From Sulfurovum sp. AR (GTDB taxonomy: Bacteria > Campylobacterota > Campylobacteria > Campylobacterales > Sulfurovaceae), in NCBI RefSeq assembly GCF_000296775.1, contig NZ_AJLE01000006.1, forward strand, positions 248,001-312,000: a stretch of DNA of 64,000 nt, given 5' to 3'. The notes beneath the pieces are model-generated. The model made no database searches and was not told where the DNA came from. It saw only the letters and a program-made list of their open reading frames with translations. Shown piece after piece: positions 56,327 through 64,000 of this stretch (positions are counted from its first letter, which is position 1; every line of letters begins with the position of its first letter). Made by a program: the position numbers and the translations under genes.

Positions 56327-58289
56327 GCAAAATAATAATCAAGATAATAATAATAATAATTTTTTCAACAATAACCCGTTATTGGCGTTTGCACTCTTTT
56401 CTATTGTTATCATCATGATCTTTAAATCATTTGTGGGTGATAGTGGCGGTCTTGGCAATATGCTCGACAGCAGCAACAATGTCACACAAACCAAGACAGT
56501 AAAATACTCTGAGATCAAGAGTGAAATAGCAAAAGGAACGATCACATCTGTAAAACTTACGCCTACAACGGTAGAAGCTATCGCTGATATCGATGGACGT
56601 AAAACGCGTTTTATTGCACAAAATGTTCCAACCTATGACAAAGATCTTATCCCTCTTTTGGAAGAAAAACATATCACTTATGAAGGTATCATGGGGGGTG
56701 GCTTTCTCTCTGATCTTTTAGGGTCACTGCTGCCTATCCTCATCTTCTTTGCTATTTGGATCTTCTTGGCTAAAAAAATGTCTAAAGGTATGGGGGGCGG
56801 TATACTGGGTGCAGGTAAAGCCGACAAGCTGATAAACTCTGAAAAACCTGATACGAAGTTTCATGATGTACAGGGAGTGGAAGAAGCCAAAGATGAAGTA
56901 AAAGAGATCGTTGATTTCCTTAAATTCCCTGAACGTTATATAGAACTGGGAGCAAAGATCCCCAAAGGTTTACTTTTAGTAGGACCTCCAGGTACGGGTA
57001 AAACACTGCTTGCAAAAGCTGTGGCAGGTGAAGCCTCCGTTCCTTTCTTCTCTGTAAGTGGTTCAAGTTTCATTGAAATGTTTGTGGGTGTAGGCGCAAG
57101 CCGTGTACGTGATCTTTTTGCCCAGGCAAAAAAAGAAGCACCCTCTATTATTTTCATTGATGAGATCGATGCCATTGGTAAAAGCCGTGCATCGGGTGGA
57201 CAGATGGGTGGAAATGATGAAAGAGAACAGACACTCAACCAACTACTCGCAGAGATGGACGGTTTTGGTACAAATACCCCTGTGATAGTACTTGCTGCGA
57301 CGAACAGACCAGAAACACTGGATGCAGCCCTTCTTAGAGCAGGACGTTTTGACAGACAGGTACTGGTAGACAAACCTGATTATGACGGACGTTTGGCTAT
57401 TTTGAAAGTACATTCTAAAGATGTGAAACTAGCAGCCAATGTTGATTTAACTATTGTTGCAAAACAGACAGCTGGTTTGGCAGGTGCTGATCTGGCGAAT
57501 ATCATCAACGAAGCTGCGCTTTTAGCCGGAAGATTTAACAAAAAAGAGATAGAACAAGAAGATCTTTTAGAATCTATAGAGCGTTCATTTGTGGGACTCG
57601 AAAAGAAGAATAGAAAGATCTCAGAAGTTGAGAAAAAGATCGTAGCCTATCATGAAAGTGGTCATGCACTGATGGCAGAACTTACACCAGGTGCCACACG
57701 TGTCACAAAAGTCTCTATTATTCCTAGAGGATTGGGTGCATTGGGCTATACCCTGCACCTTCCTGAGGATGAAGAGCGTTTCTTAAAACAAAAGCATGAG
57801 CTTATGGCTGAGATAGATGTACTTCTTGGTGGCCGTGCGGCTGAAGAAGTTTTCATCGGTGAGATAAGTACAGGTGCAGGGAATGACCTTGACCGTGCAA
57901 CGGCTATTTTAAAAGATATGATCTCTGTATATGGGATGACCGATGTGGCAGGGCTCATGGTTCTTTCTCGTAGCCAAAACTCTTTCCTTGGCGGTGGTGC
58001 AGTATCCACAGACTATAGTGAGAAAATGGCAGAAGATATGGATAACTATATCCGTTCTACGTTGAATGAACGTTATACCTATGTCAAAAATACGTTAACT
58101 GATTACCATCAAGCCATAGAAAATATGACGGCTGTACTTTTAGATGTTGAAGTGATCGAAGGTAAGAAAGTACGTGAGATCATAGAGAATTATGAAAAAG
58201 AGAATAATATGAAGAGCCGTCTAGCCCATGGTGATAAAATAGCAAAAGCTGAAGCTGAAACTGCCGAGAAAGAAAAAACTGACGAGTAA
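56319..58289 (+). CDS. ftsH: ATP-dependent zinc metalloprotease FtsH
   Basis: The 656-residue protein has an Asn-rich N-terminus, a first membrane helix ([16 protein letters not shown]), a periplasmic domain, a second helix ([15 protein letters not shown]), the AAA domain with GPPGTGKT (222-229), and a protease domain with zinc motif HESGH (445-449). It degrades membrane and regulatory proteins. The start overlaps the end of prmA. Confidence 0.97.
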   Translation: MAKQNNNQDNNNNNFFNNNPLLAFALFSIVIIMIFKSFVGDSGGLGNMLDSSNNVTQTKTVKYSEIKSEIAKGTITSVKLTPTTVEAIADIDGRKTRFIAQNVPTYDKDLIPLLEEKHITYEGIMGGGFLSDLLGSLLPILIFFAIWIFLAKKMSKGMGGGILGAGKADKLINSEKPDTKFHDVQGVEEAKDEVKEIVDFLKFPERYIELGAKIPKGLLLVGPPGTGKTLLAKAVAGEASVPFFSVSGSSFIEMFVGVGASRVRDLFAQAKKEAPSIIFIDEIDAIGKSRASGGQMGGNDEREQTLNQLLAEMDGFGTNTPVIVLAATNRPETLDAALLRAGRFDRQVLVDKPDYDGRLAILKVHSKDVKLAANVDLTIVAKQTAGLAGADLANIINEAALLAGRFNKKEIEQEDLLESIERSFVGLEKKNRKISEVEKKIVAYHESGHALMAELTPGATRVTKVSIIPRGLGALGYTLHLPEDEERFLKQKHELMAEIDVLLGGRAAEEVFIGEISTGAGNDLDRATAILKDMISVYGMTDVAGLMVLSRSQNSFLGGGAVSTDYSEKMAEDMDNYIRSTLNERYTYVKNTLTDYHQAIENMTAVLLDVEVIEGKKVREIIENYEKENNMKSRLAHGDKIAKAEAETAEKEKTDE

Positions 58290-58292
58290 CCA

Positions 58293-59009
58293 ATGAAAAA
58301 TGCAAAGCTTATCTATATCCTGCCAAATCTGTTTACTGCAAGCAGCATTTTTGTAGGGGTGATAAGTATGGTCGAAGCAAGCAAAGGAAACATAATACTT
58401 GCTTCATGGCTCATCCTTTTGGCACTTGTCTTTGACGGTTTGGATGGGCGTATTGCACGTATGACAAACACCACCAGTCAGTTTGGTGTAGAGTTTGACT
58501 CTTTAGCAGACATTATCTCTTTTGGTATCGCTCCAGCCATGTTACTCTATTTTTTCATTGGTAATGAATTTGGACGTTTTGGCATACTGGTCTCTGCACT
58601 CTATGTGATCTTCGGTGCGATTCGTTTGGCGCGATTTAACATCTCTACTGCAAAAACAGACCCCAACGTATTTATAGGACTGCCTATTCCTACTGCAGCC
58701 ATTTTTGTCTCCATGTGGATACTTCTCTTTTATAAATATACACTTGAAGATTACGGTATCATATTGCTTTTTCTAACGCTTGGTATTGCCGTACTGATGG
58801 TAAGTAACTTTCGTTACCCTTCATTTAAGAAGGTAAGCCTGGACAAGCCCATGGTATTTAAAACCATGATCATGCTGATGCTGACCGCTTCTTTACTCTA
58901 TCTTTTTTCGGCAGAAGGCTTTGCCATTATTATCTTAGGATATACACTCTATGGTCCTCTTCGTGCATTACGGACATTAAATGTACGAAATATCAAAATT
59001 AAGAGATAA
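58293..59009 (+). CDS. pssA: Phosphatidylserine synthase (CDP-alcohol transferase)
   Basis: The 238-residue membrane protein has the CDP-OH-P signature in FDGLDGRIARMTNTTSQFG followed by EFDSLADIISFG, and about six to eight membrane helices (for example IILASWLILLALVF). It makes phosphatidylserine from CDP-diacylglycerol and serine. It starts three bases after the ftsH stop. A leucine leader transcript begins shortly after it. Confidence 0.92.
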   Translation: MKNAKLIYILPNLFTASSIFVGVISMVEASKGNIILASWLILLALVFDGLDGRIARMTNTTSQFGVEFDSLADIISFGIAPAMLLYFFIGNEFGRFGILVSALYVIFGAIRLARFNISTAKTDPNVFIGLPIPTAAIFVSMWILLFYKYTLEDYGIILLFLTLGIAVLMVSNFRYPSFKKVSLDKPMVFKTMIMLMLTASLLYLFSAEGFAIIILGYTLYGPLRALRTLNVRNIKIKR

Positions 59010-59019
59010 TTATTATCCC

Positions 59020-59048
59020 TTGTATTTTATTTTTAAATACTGTATAAT
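59020..59048 (+). promoter_or_regulatory. Strong promoter for leuL-leuA
   Basis: TTGTAT (59020-59025), a spacer of exactly 17 bases and TATAAT (59043-59048). This is the best sigma-70-like promoter I saw in the window. The expected transcription start is near 59055, 17 bases before the leader peptide ATG. Confidence 0.7.
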
Positions 59049-59071
59049 TTCTAAAATTTAAAGGAGAGATT

Positions 59072-59143
59072 ATGAAAACTATCATAAACCAACATACTAT
59101 TTTCACTAAAGATAGCTCTCTCCTGCTGCTGCTCGCACTCTAA
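59072..59143 (+). CDS. leuL: Leucine leader peptide (attenuator) of leuA
   Basis: A 23-codon frame has an ideal ribosome site (AAGGAGAG) and encodes MKTIINQHTIFTKDSS followed by six Leu among its last seven residues (LLLLLAL), with codons CTC CTG CTG CTG CTC GCA CTC. It sits between a strong promoter and leuA, the first enzyme of leucine synthesis. Such a Leu run is the mark of a ribosome-mediated attenuator. The leader ribosome site (59062-59069) is perfectly complementary to 59117-59124, inside its own Ser-Leu codons. I found no clear intrinsic terminator after it, so the final switching step is not seen. Confidence 0.82.
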   Translation: MKTIINQHTIFTKDSSLLLLLAL

Positions 59144-59298
59144 TCGTCTAACGATCCATACCCTTTTTACACAATAAATAAACAATTAGTTTCTAATAAC
59201 TACAATTTAGGTAGAATTAGACAATCATTTACACCCGTACTTTAAAAAAGTATGCTATTGAACCCTCACTGCCAGGTGTAGCTTTAATGAGAGGTATG

Positions 59299-59321
59299 AT
59301 AATGTGGCGCTGCCGCATTAT
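59299..59321 (+). promoter_or_regulatory. Strong hairpin directly before the leuA ribosome site
   Basis: ATAATGTGGC and GCCGCATTAT form a 10-bp stem with one G-U pair and a GCT loop. It ends at the GAGGAGAA of leuA (ATG at 59335) and could hold down translation or be the anti-attenuator output. A longer-range pairing, TACACC (59230-59235) with GGTGTA (59275-59280), also lies in this leader. Confidence 0.55.
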
Positions 59322-59334
59322 GAGGAGAAACAGA

Positions 59335-60885
59335 ATGGAAACCATAAAAATATTTGACACCACATTAAGAGACGGTGAGCAGAGCCCAGGGGCTTCTATG
59401 AACACTGAAGAGAAGATCCAGATCGCTGCACAGTTAGAGCGTTTGGGTGTAGATATCATCGAAGCGGGTTTTGCCGCAGCAAGTCCCGGAGATTTTGATG
59501 CGATTGACAAGATCTCACAAAGGGTCACAAACTCGACGGTCTGTTCTTTGGCCAGAGCGATCGATGCAGATGTAAAAGCAGCAGGGGAAGCCATCGCCAA
59601 AGCAAAGATGAGACGTATCCATACATTCATAGCCACCTCAAGCATCCATATGGAACATAAGCTTAAGATGAAACCTGATGAAGTGATCAAAAGAGCGGTC
59701 AGAGCTGTTGAGTATGCACGTACATTCGTGGATGACGTAGAATTTTCCTGTGAGGATGCAGGCCGTTCAGATATCGGTTTTATGAAAGAGATCTCTGATG
59801 CCGTCATAGAGGCAGGTGCAACTACGATCAACTTACCCGATACGGTGGGGTTCAGACTTCCTTTTGAGATCGGTGCAATGGTCAAAGAGATGAGCGAATA
59901 CACCAAGGGTAGAGCGATCATCTCCGTACATAATCATAATGACTTAGGTTTGGGTGTCGCAAACTCTTTAGAAGCGGTGATCAATGGTGCAAGACAAATA
60001 GAGTGTACCATCAACGGTTTAGGTGAAAGAGCAGGAAATGCTGCACTGGAAGAGATCGTCATGGCATTAAAAACACGTTCAGATGTCTTTGCTGACTATC
60101 AAACCAATATCAACACCAAAGAGATCTACCCATCAAGCCGTTTGATCGCCAATATTACAGGTATAGAACCTCAGCCGAACAAAGCCATCGTCGGTAAAAA
60201 TGCTTTTGCACATGAGAGCGGTATTCACCAGGACGGTATGTTGAAAAATAAAGAGACTTATGAGATCATACGTCCGGAAGATATCGGATTGGATATGGAT
60301 GACACATTGGTCTTAGGTAAACACTCGGGCCGTGCAGCCTTTAAAGACAAATTGGCGAAGTTAGGATTTACTTTAGATAATGAAGCATTAAATGCTTCTT
60401 TTGAACGTTTCAAGATCATGGCAGATAAGAAAAAAGATATTTATGATGATGACCTAAGGGCGTTGGTCACTGATGAGATGACAATGGCGCCTAAAGTCTT
60501 TGAATTGGTCTCTTTACAGTTAATGGATTGTTCCAATGGTGTACCCTCAGCGGCAGTAAGTATTAGAAAAGGCGAAGCAGAGATCATTGATGCAGGTATA
60601 GGTGAAGGGACCATCGATGCGGTCTTTAAAACTATTGACAGGATCTCCGGCTATGAGGGTCAATTGATGGACTACAAAGTAAAGTCGGTAAGTCAGGGTA
60701 AAGATGCTTTGGCAAATGTCACCGTTAAAGTCTCATTCAACGGCGAACCTGCCATCATAGGACATGGATTGAACATAGACACCATGTTAGCCTCGGCAAG
60801 AGCTTATATCGGTGCGCTAAATTCTTACTTGAGCATGGAAGGGAAGTTAAAGTCTCGTTACGTTGACAGTTCAAAGACTGTCTAA
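59335..60885 (+). CDS. leuA: 2-isopropylmalate synthase
   Basis: The 516-residue enzyme begins [20 protein letters not shown] and has [32 protein letters not shown] and the metal-binding HNHNDLG. A C-terminal LeuA allosteric domain (about 390-510) gives leucine feedback control. It condenses 2-oxoisovalerate and acetyl-CoA. GGAGAA precedes the ATG at 59335; an in-frame upstream ATG at 59287 lies in the leader hairpin region and is rejected. It is controlled by the leuL leader upstream. Confidence 0.95.
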   Translation: METIKIFDTTLRDGEQSPGASMNTEEKIQIAAQLERLGVDIIEAGFAAASPGDFDAIDKISQRVTNSTVCSLARAIDADVKAAGEAIAKAKMRRIHTFIATSSIHMEHKLKMKPDEVIKRAVRAVEYARTFVDDVEFSCEDAGRSDIGFMKEISDAVIEAGATTINLPDTVGFRLPFEIGAMVKEMSEYTKGRAIISVHNHNDLGLGVANSLEAVINGARQIECTINGLGERAGNAALEEIVMALKTRSDVFADYQTNINTKEIYPSSRLIANITGIEPQPNKAIVGKNAFAHESGIHQDGMLKNKETYEIIRPEDIGLDMDDTLVLGKHSGRAAFKDKLAKLGFTLDNEALNASFERFKIMADKKKDIYDDDLRALVTDEMTMAPKVFELVSLQLMDCSNGVPSAAVSIRKGEAEIIDAGIGEGTIDAVFKTIDRISGYEGQLMDYKVKSVSQGKDALANVTVKVSFNGEPAIIGHGLNIDTMLASARAYIGALNSYLSMEGKLKSRYVDSSKTV

Positions 60886-60917
60886 TCCCCTTTCCTTGAT
60901 TGATATTCAGACTTTTT

Positions 60918-60943
60918 CCTCTACTTTTCTAGAAAAGTAGAGG
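60918..60943. repeat. Perfect 26-base palindrome after leuA
   Basis: CCTCTACTTTT-CTAG-AAAAGTAGAGG is perfectly symmetric and lies 32 bases after the leuA stop. As RNA it gives an 11-bp stem. No T-tract follows on either strand, so it is an imperfect terminator at best, or a protein-binding site. Confidence 0.6.
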
Positions 60944-60992
60944 AACGTCATCACGGTTCTCAAATGACTTCTATTTTTTAAGGAGGTTTTCC

Positions 60993-61025
60993 GTGACACT
61001 CAACCTTCTGTTAACAAACAGTTAA
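60993..61025 (+). CDS. Candidate 10-codon Leu-rich mini-ORF before hemD
   Basis: An ideal ribosome site (AAGGAGG) sits seven bases before a GTG that opens a 10-codon frame, VTLNLLLTNS, with four Leu. It is inside an inverted repeat (TCACGG 60951-60956 and CCGTGA 60990-60995). It may be a leader peptide or a chance site. Confidence 0.35.
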   Translation: MTLNLLLTNS

Positions 61026-61077
61026 ATACAAAGTTGTACCATATACTCTAATTCGATCTTCAAAATAAATGTGAATC

Positions 61078-61980
61078 ATGGAAAAAATACAGAACATACT
61101 GGAACCATTAAACTTAATCTATTATACCTATGATGAAAAAAAGAACCTTTTAATATTGGATAAAAATTGGGCCAGTGAGTATACCTACCCTGAATTGATC
61201 AAAATCACACATGCACTCAGTAAAAAACATATCCACTTTTTTATTGATGAAAATAAATCTATCGTGATCGCAGATTCAGATACTTTATTGAAAAAAATAA
61301 AAAGACACTTCATATCAATGATCGCAAACATAAAGAACAGCAGAATGCCTATCTATATCTTGAGTGATAAAAAAGTTAAATGGGCCAAGAACTTACCGGT
61401 ATTCGACATAGAACCGATCCAACAAGATATTGATCTCTCTTCTTATGATGCTTTGATATTTACGTCCAAAAATGCACTTTATGCTCTTGATACTATGGAT
61501 AAAACCTGGAAAAAGAAACCAGCATATGTGATAGCGCCGGAGACGGCTAAAATAGTGAAACACTTAGGCGGGAATCTAAGATTTGTTGGCAAAGAAAAAC
61601 ATGGGGATCAGTTTGCATTAGAGATAGCAGAAAAATTTAAACATCAAAAACTTCTTTATGTCAGAGCCTCTAAAGTGATCTCGAATATTACAGATATTTT
61701 AAATACAAATAGCATACTGTGTGACGAGTTGATCATATATAAAACAGTTTGTAAACATTTTGATAAAAAAGTAAAATTACCTAAAAATTCAACCATAATC
61801 TTCTCTTCACCTTCAACGATTGAATGTTTTTTTAAAAACATATCTTGGGATGAAAGTTTTAAAGCCATATCCATAGGCCATACAACTGCACATCACTTTC
61901 CGGAAAATATTACACCTGTCATTTCTGATACAACTTCACTTGAATCGTGTGTTAAAAAAGCGATAGAACTCAATAGCTAG
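61078..61980 (+). CDS. hemD: Uroporphyrinogen-III synthase with N-terminal extension
   Basis: The 300-residue protein has a C-terminal part (about 90-300) with the HemD layout: two alternating alpha/beta domains, LSSYDALIFTSKNALYAL, VGKEKHGDQFALEIAEKF, LLYVRASKVISNITDIL, and TIIFSSPSTIECFF with AISIGHTTAHHFP. It cyclises hydroxymethylbilane to uroporphyrinogen III. The first 88 residues form an extra basic domain (IYYTYDEKKNLLILDKNW) that I do not recognise. The ribosome site is weak, so the N-terminal start is less sure. Confidence 0.72.
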   Translation: MEKIQNILEPLNLIYYTYDEKKNLLILDKNWASEYTYPELIKITHALSKKHIHFFIDENKSIVIADSDTLLKKIKRHFISMIANIKNSRMPIYILSDKKVKWAKNLPVFDIEPIQQDIDLSSYDALIFTSKNALYALDTMDKTWKKKPAYVIAPETAKIVKHLGGNLRFVGKEKHGDQFALEIAEKFKHQKLLYVRASKVISNITDILNTNSILCDELIIYKTVCKHFDKKVKLPKNSTIIFSSPSTIECFFKNISWDESFKAISIGHTTAHHFPENITPVISDTTSLESCVKKAIELNS

Positions 61981-62028
61981 GGATCATACATTCTACTTTT
62001 CAGAACATAGATCCGTCGATCTTTAGTC

Positions 62029-62589
62029 TTACCACCAATAACGCGGATAGTGCCGCTTTGGATTGTTAGACATATTATTGACTGCAAGTGCGATCATCAA
62101 CAGAATGAAAGCACCTGTTGCAATCGGTGTGATTACGAACTTGTATCCCAATTCATGGATTTGAGAACTCCCTATCACAGCAATTAATGCCGTAGCACCT
62201 CCAGGCGGGTGCAAAGTACGTGTAAAATGCATGACCACGATAGATAAAGAGACGGCCAAGGCACTTAGGACTGAAGTTTCCAGTGGAATATATTTGTAGA
62301 CCGTGATACCTATACATGCGGAAAGGATATGGCCACCAATTAAATTTCGGGGCTGTGACAACTCTGCCTGGGGAACACCATATATCAGTACTGAAGAAGC
62401 GCCAAAGGAGCCCACTAGAAAAAGAGTATCTGATACATTCATAAACATGTATTTATGCAGCACTGATATAAGGTAAATGCCAAGAAAAGCGCCTATACCA
62501 GACCATATAACATGTGACAGACGTGCTCTAGATGGCGGAGCCTCCAAGCCCCGCATTCGGTTGAAATAGCCATATAAATGCCGGCGCAT
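62029..62589 (-). CDS. HPP-family membrane protein
   Basis: The 186-residue protein has four or five membrane helices and the name-giving motif RTLHPPGGATALIAV. Related proteins are annotated as possible nitrite or other small-molecule transporters; the substrate is not established here. The frame is open 14 codons upstream, but AAAGGAGACG precedes the ATG at 62589. The globin gene upstream on the same strand is 72 bases away. Confidence 0.85.
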   Translation of the reverse strand: MRRHLYGYFNRMRGLEAPPSRARLSHVIWSGIGAFLGIYLISVLHKYMFMNVSDTLFLVGSFGASSVLIYGVPQAELSQPRNLIGGHILSACIGITVYKYIPLETSVLSALAVSLSIVVMHFTRTLHPPGGATALIAVIGSSQIHELGYKFVITPIATGAFILLMIALAVNNMSNNPKRHYPRYWW

Positions 62590-62661
62590 CACCGTCTCCT
62601 TTGAAGGGTAGTATTCCCGGTAAAAATCCAAGAAAGCAACTATACAGTTTGAATCCTTTAT

Positions 62662-63087
62662 TTACGATGCATATAGCTCTTTTTCTCTGGCGATCAGGAT
62701 ATCAGCTAGGAAAAAATAAGCTTCTTTCCAGGCATCAAGGATCTCATCTGTAGCAGCATCGCCCAGCACCTCTTTAATTGCACCAAGTATTGCAGTACCC
62801 ACCATTGGATAGTGTTCAGGCTTGACATGGGTACGTACATGGCTTTGGGCCATCTTCTCAACCGCTTTAGATAAAACGTCAAGGTTATCAATATTTGCTG
62901 CATAGGCTCCCACTGCCGAAGCTAGTTTTTTATGCTGATCCGGATCTGCATCTTTGAAGAGCTCTTTGAGTTCCGGATGTTGGCTAAAAAGGATCTCATA
63001 CATTTTTGTTGTGATGGCTTCTGCATGTTGAGAAACAGCACCTGCTGTAGCTTTGACCGTAGTAATCGTTGATTGTGAAAGTGACAT
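62662..63087 (-). CDS. Single-domain haemoglobin
   Basis: The 141-residue globin resembles Campylobacter Cgb and Vitreoscilla haemoglobin: VSQHAEAITTKMYEILFSQHPELKELF, the distal-pocket region, and HVRTHVKPEHYPMVG where the proximal haem histidine should be. No flavin domain follows, so it lacks its own reductase. In relatives it detoxifies nitric oxide or buffers oxygen. The start has a nearby AGGAGATAAA. It lies between the HPP and FmdE-like genes. Confidence 0.88.
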   Translation of the reverse strand: MSLSQSTITTVKATAGAVSQHAEAITTKMYEILFSQHPELKELFKDADPDQHKKLASAVGAYAANIDNLDVLSKAVEKMAQSHVRTHVKPEHYPMVGTAILGAIKEVLGDAATDEILDAWKEAYFFLADILIAREKELYAS

Positions 63088-63193
63088 TTTATCTCCTGTT
63101 GTTTATAAAGTTTCCGAAGTATATCCCAAGAAATGATTTAAAAAATTGATTTATATCAAGATTGCATGTTTAACCATTCAGCATCATGCATGG

Positions 63194-63802
63194 TCAATAG
63201 ACTTGAATGATTTTATTACTTAACTCTGTAGAGAGTAAAATTTCTTTTACTCTTGATTGCCATAACTCTTTGAAAATCCTTTCTTCCTGATCAGATGCTT
63301 TTCCCTGCAGTATTTTTCCCATCAACGGCCTTAATCTTTGATCTCCCGGAACCACTGAGGGATCATAACTTAGAGAAACAGACGTATCATTATCCATTCT
63401 TTTTAGGGTGACTTCTCCCATCATTTTTTGATCATAAGCAAGTAAGTGATCCCTTGAAAATCTTCCCTTTATCCCTTTAAATCCCTCTTCACCGCTTGCA
63501 CCTACAATAAAGGAAATAATATTGCCTATGACACCTATGGTGCCTTCTGATCTTTTCCCCTTTATCCCAACATAGATATTCCCACGTTGTGGCAGCTCAG
63601 TACCGTAGAGAACTTTTAATCCTATCATTGTCATAAGATATGCGCCTGCAACAGTCGGACAAGAATGGCCTGCTTGCTTGACACAATCCAAATAACCAAT
63701 CTCAACTTTGCCCTCTTCAAATGCTCCTAAAAAATCACTGAGCGGATCATAAAGTTGAATAGACTCAACTTCATCAAAAAATAAAGGATATTTCATTTTC
63801 AT
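63194..63802 (-). CDS. FmdE-like protein
   Basis: The 202-residue protein has the Cys-His motif GHSCPTVAGAYLMT and KGKRSEGTIGVIGNII typical of FmdE-type zinc-binding proteins, first seen beside formylmethanofuran dehydrogenase genes. No methanogenesis context exists here, and the function is unknown. The ATG at 63802 has AGGA five bases ahead and is preferred to one two codons upstream. The neighbouring globin may suggest a link to haem or nitrogen-oxide chemistry, but this is only a guess. Confidence 0.68.
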   Translation of the reverse strand: MKMKYPLFFDEVESIQLYDPLSDFLGAFEEGKVEIGYLDCVKQAGHSCPTVAGAYLMTMIGLKVLYGTELPQRGNIYVGIKGKRSEGTIGVIGNIISFIVGASGEEGFKGIKGRFSRDHLLAYDQKMMGEVTLKRMDNDTSVSLSYDPSVVPGDQRLRPLMGKILQGKASDQEERIFKELWQSRVKEILLSTELSNKIIQVY

Positions 63803-63883
63803 TACCATCCTATTTCAAATATATTATTAGGAATCAATATATAGATTCAGCCAACTGATACTGTAATTTGAAGGTTAAAAAAA

Positions 63884-64000
63884 CTATTTATATTCCCAGA
63901 AAGGTAGTAAATAATTTATTTGCTCATCATCGAGTATCTCAAGTGTTTCAGCGATACATCGGATATGCACTTTTGTCACGGATGCTTTCAGTTTAGCAAT
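63884..64000 (-). CDS. C-terminal end of a gene cut by the window edge
   Basis: On the minus strand the frame is open from the window end to a TAG at 63884-63886 and would encode 38 residues (IAKLKASVTKVHIRCIAE, then LEILDDEQINYLLPFWEYK). The family cannot be told from this fragment. A gap of about 80 bases separates it from the FmdE-like gene. Confidence 0.5.
   Translation of the reverse strand: MAKLKASVTKVHIRCIAETLEILDDEQINYLLPFWEYK

Noticed and set aside
59287-59334. In-frame upstream start for leuA adding 16 residues
   Set aside because: It lies inside the strong leader hairpin and lacks a ribosome site; the start at 59335 has GGAGAA and gives the standard N-terminus.
1-64000. Transposases, prophage, CRISPR arrays, tRNA and rRNA genes
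   Set aside because: No transposase-like frame, terminal inverted repeats, regularly spaced repeats or tRNA cloverleaf was noticed; tRNAscan-SE and ISfinder runs would settle this.

Overview
The window looks like a chromosomal segment of a Campylobacterota (epsilonproteobacterial) chemolithotroph, probably close to Sulfurovum or Sulfurimonas. Support comes from gene content and codon style: futalosine-pathway menaquinone synthesis (mqnC), the cbb3-oxidase copper ATPase pair ccoI-ccoS, a short RecG, AT-rich intergenic DNA with TATAAT-type -10 boxes, and many TAATG or ATGA stop-start overlaps. The genus is an inference. There are no rRNA or tRNA genes, insertion sequences, prophage or CRISPR arrays.

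Layout. (1) 1-5.7 kb: a class I cyclic-di-GMP (GEMM-I) riboswitch heads a four-gene signalling operon (PAS protein, Hpt protein, large hybrid histidine kinase with a NIT-type sensor, single-domain receiver). (2) 5.7-8.9 kb, minus strand: lon and bamD. (3) 9.0-15.4 kb: a second GEMM-I riboswitch heads an operon of a 1136-residue secreted protein and four prepilin-like proteins, followed by hpf. (4) 16-23 kb, minus strand: recG, an M16-family protein without its zinc motif, mqnC, nusB, ribH, kdsA and an EamA transporter. (5) 23-34.5 kb: a possibly leaderless small gene, a DUF3108 protein, an MscS channel, der, trpS, a small acidic membrane protein behind a structured leader, murI, a new 38-codon ORF, rho, ccoI-ccoS and a YfaZ-like porin. 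(6) 34.6-39.4 kb: sugar-nucleotide genes (phosphomannomutase/phosphoglucomutase, pgi, UDP-glucose dehydrogenase, UDP-glucuronate epimerase). (7) 39.4-54.0 kb, minus strand: phosphoethanolamine transferase, then a tightly overlapping surface-glycan operon (lpxL-like, ELM1-like, two GT4 enzymes, wecB, a frameshifted glycosyltransferase, fdtA, a NeuD-like acyltransferase, a beta-propeller protein, a FemAB-like GNAT, fdtB, a CgeB-like GT, a hexapeptide acyltransferase, a GT10 fucosyltransferase). Its distal half (41.1-49 kb) is visibly more AT-rich than its surroundings. (8) 54.2-62 kb: hisH, hisA, prmA, ftsH, pssA, then leuA behind an unannotated leucine leader peptide, and an N-terminally extended hemD. 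(9) 62-64 kb, minus strand: an HPP membrane protein, a single-domain globin, an FmdE-like protein and a gene cut by the window edge.

The most notable signal is the pair of GEMM-I riboswitches about 9 kb apart. They place a multistep phosphorelay and a pilin/adhesin operon under the same second messenger. A third leader (28183-28254, minus) shares the 5' arm and 3' closing sequence of these aptamers but lacks the ligand-binding core. Other points: the leuL leader with a Leu-codon run complementary to its own ribosome-binding site, a 38-codon ORF wedged between rho and murI, and a glycosyltransferase broken by one base in an A7 tract, which could be phase variation or a sequencing error.
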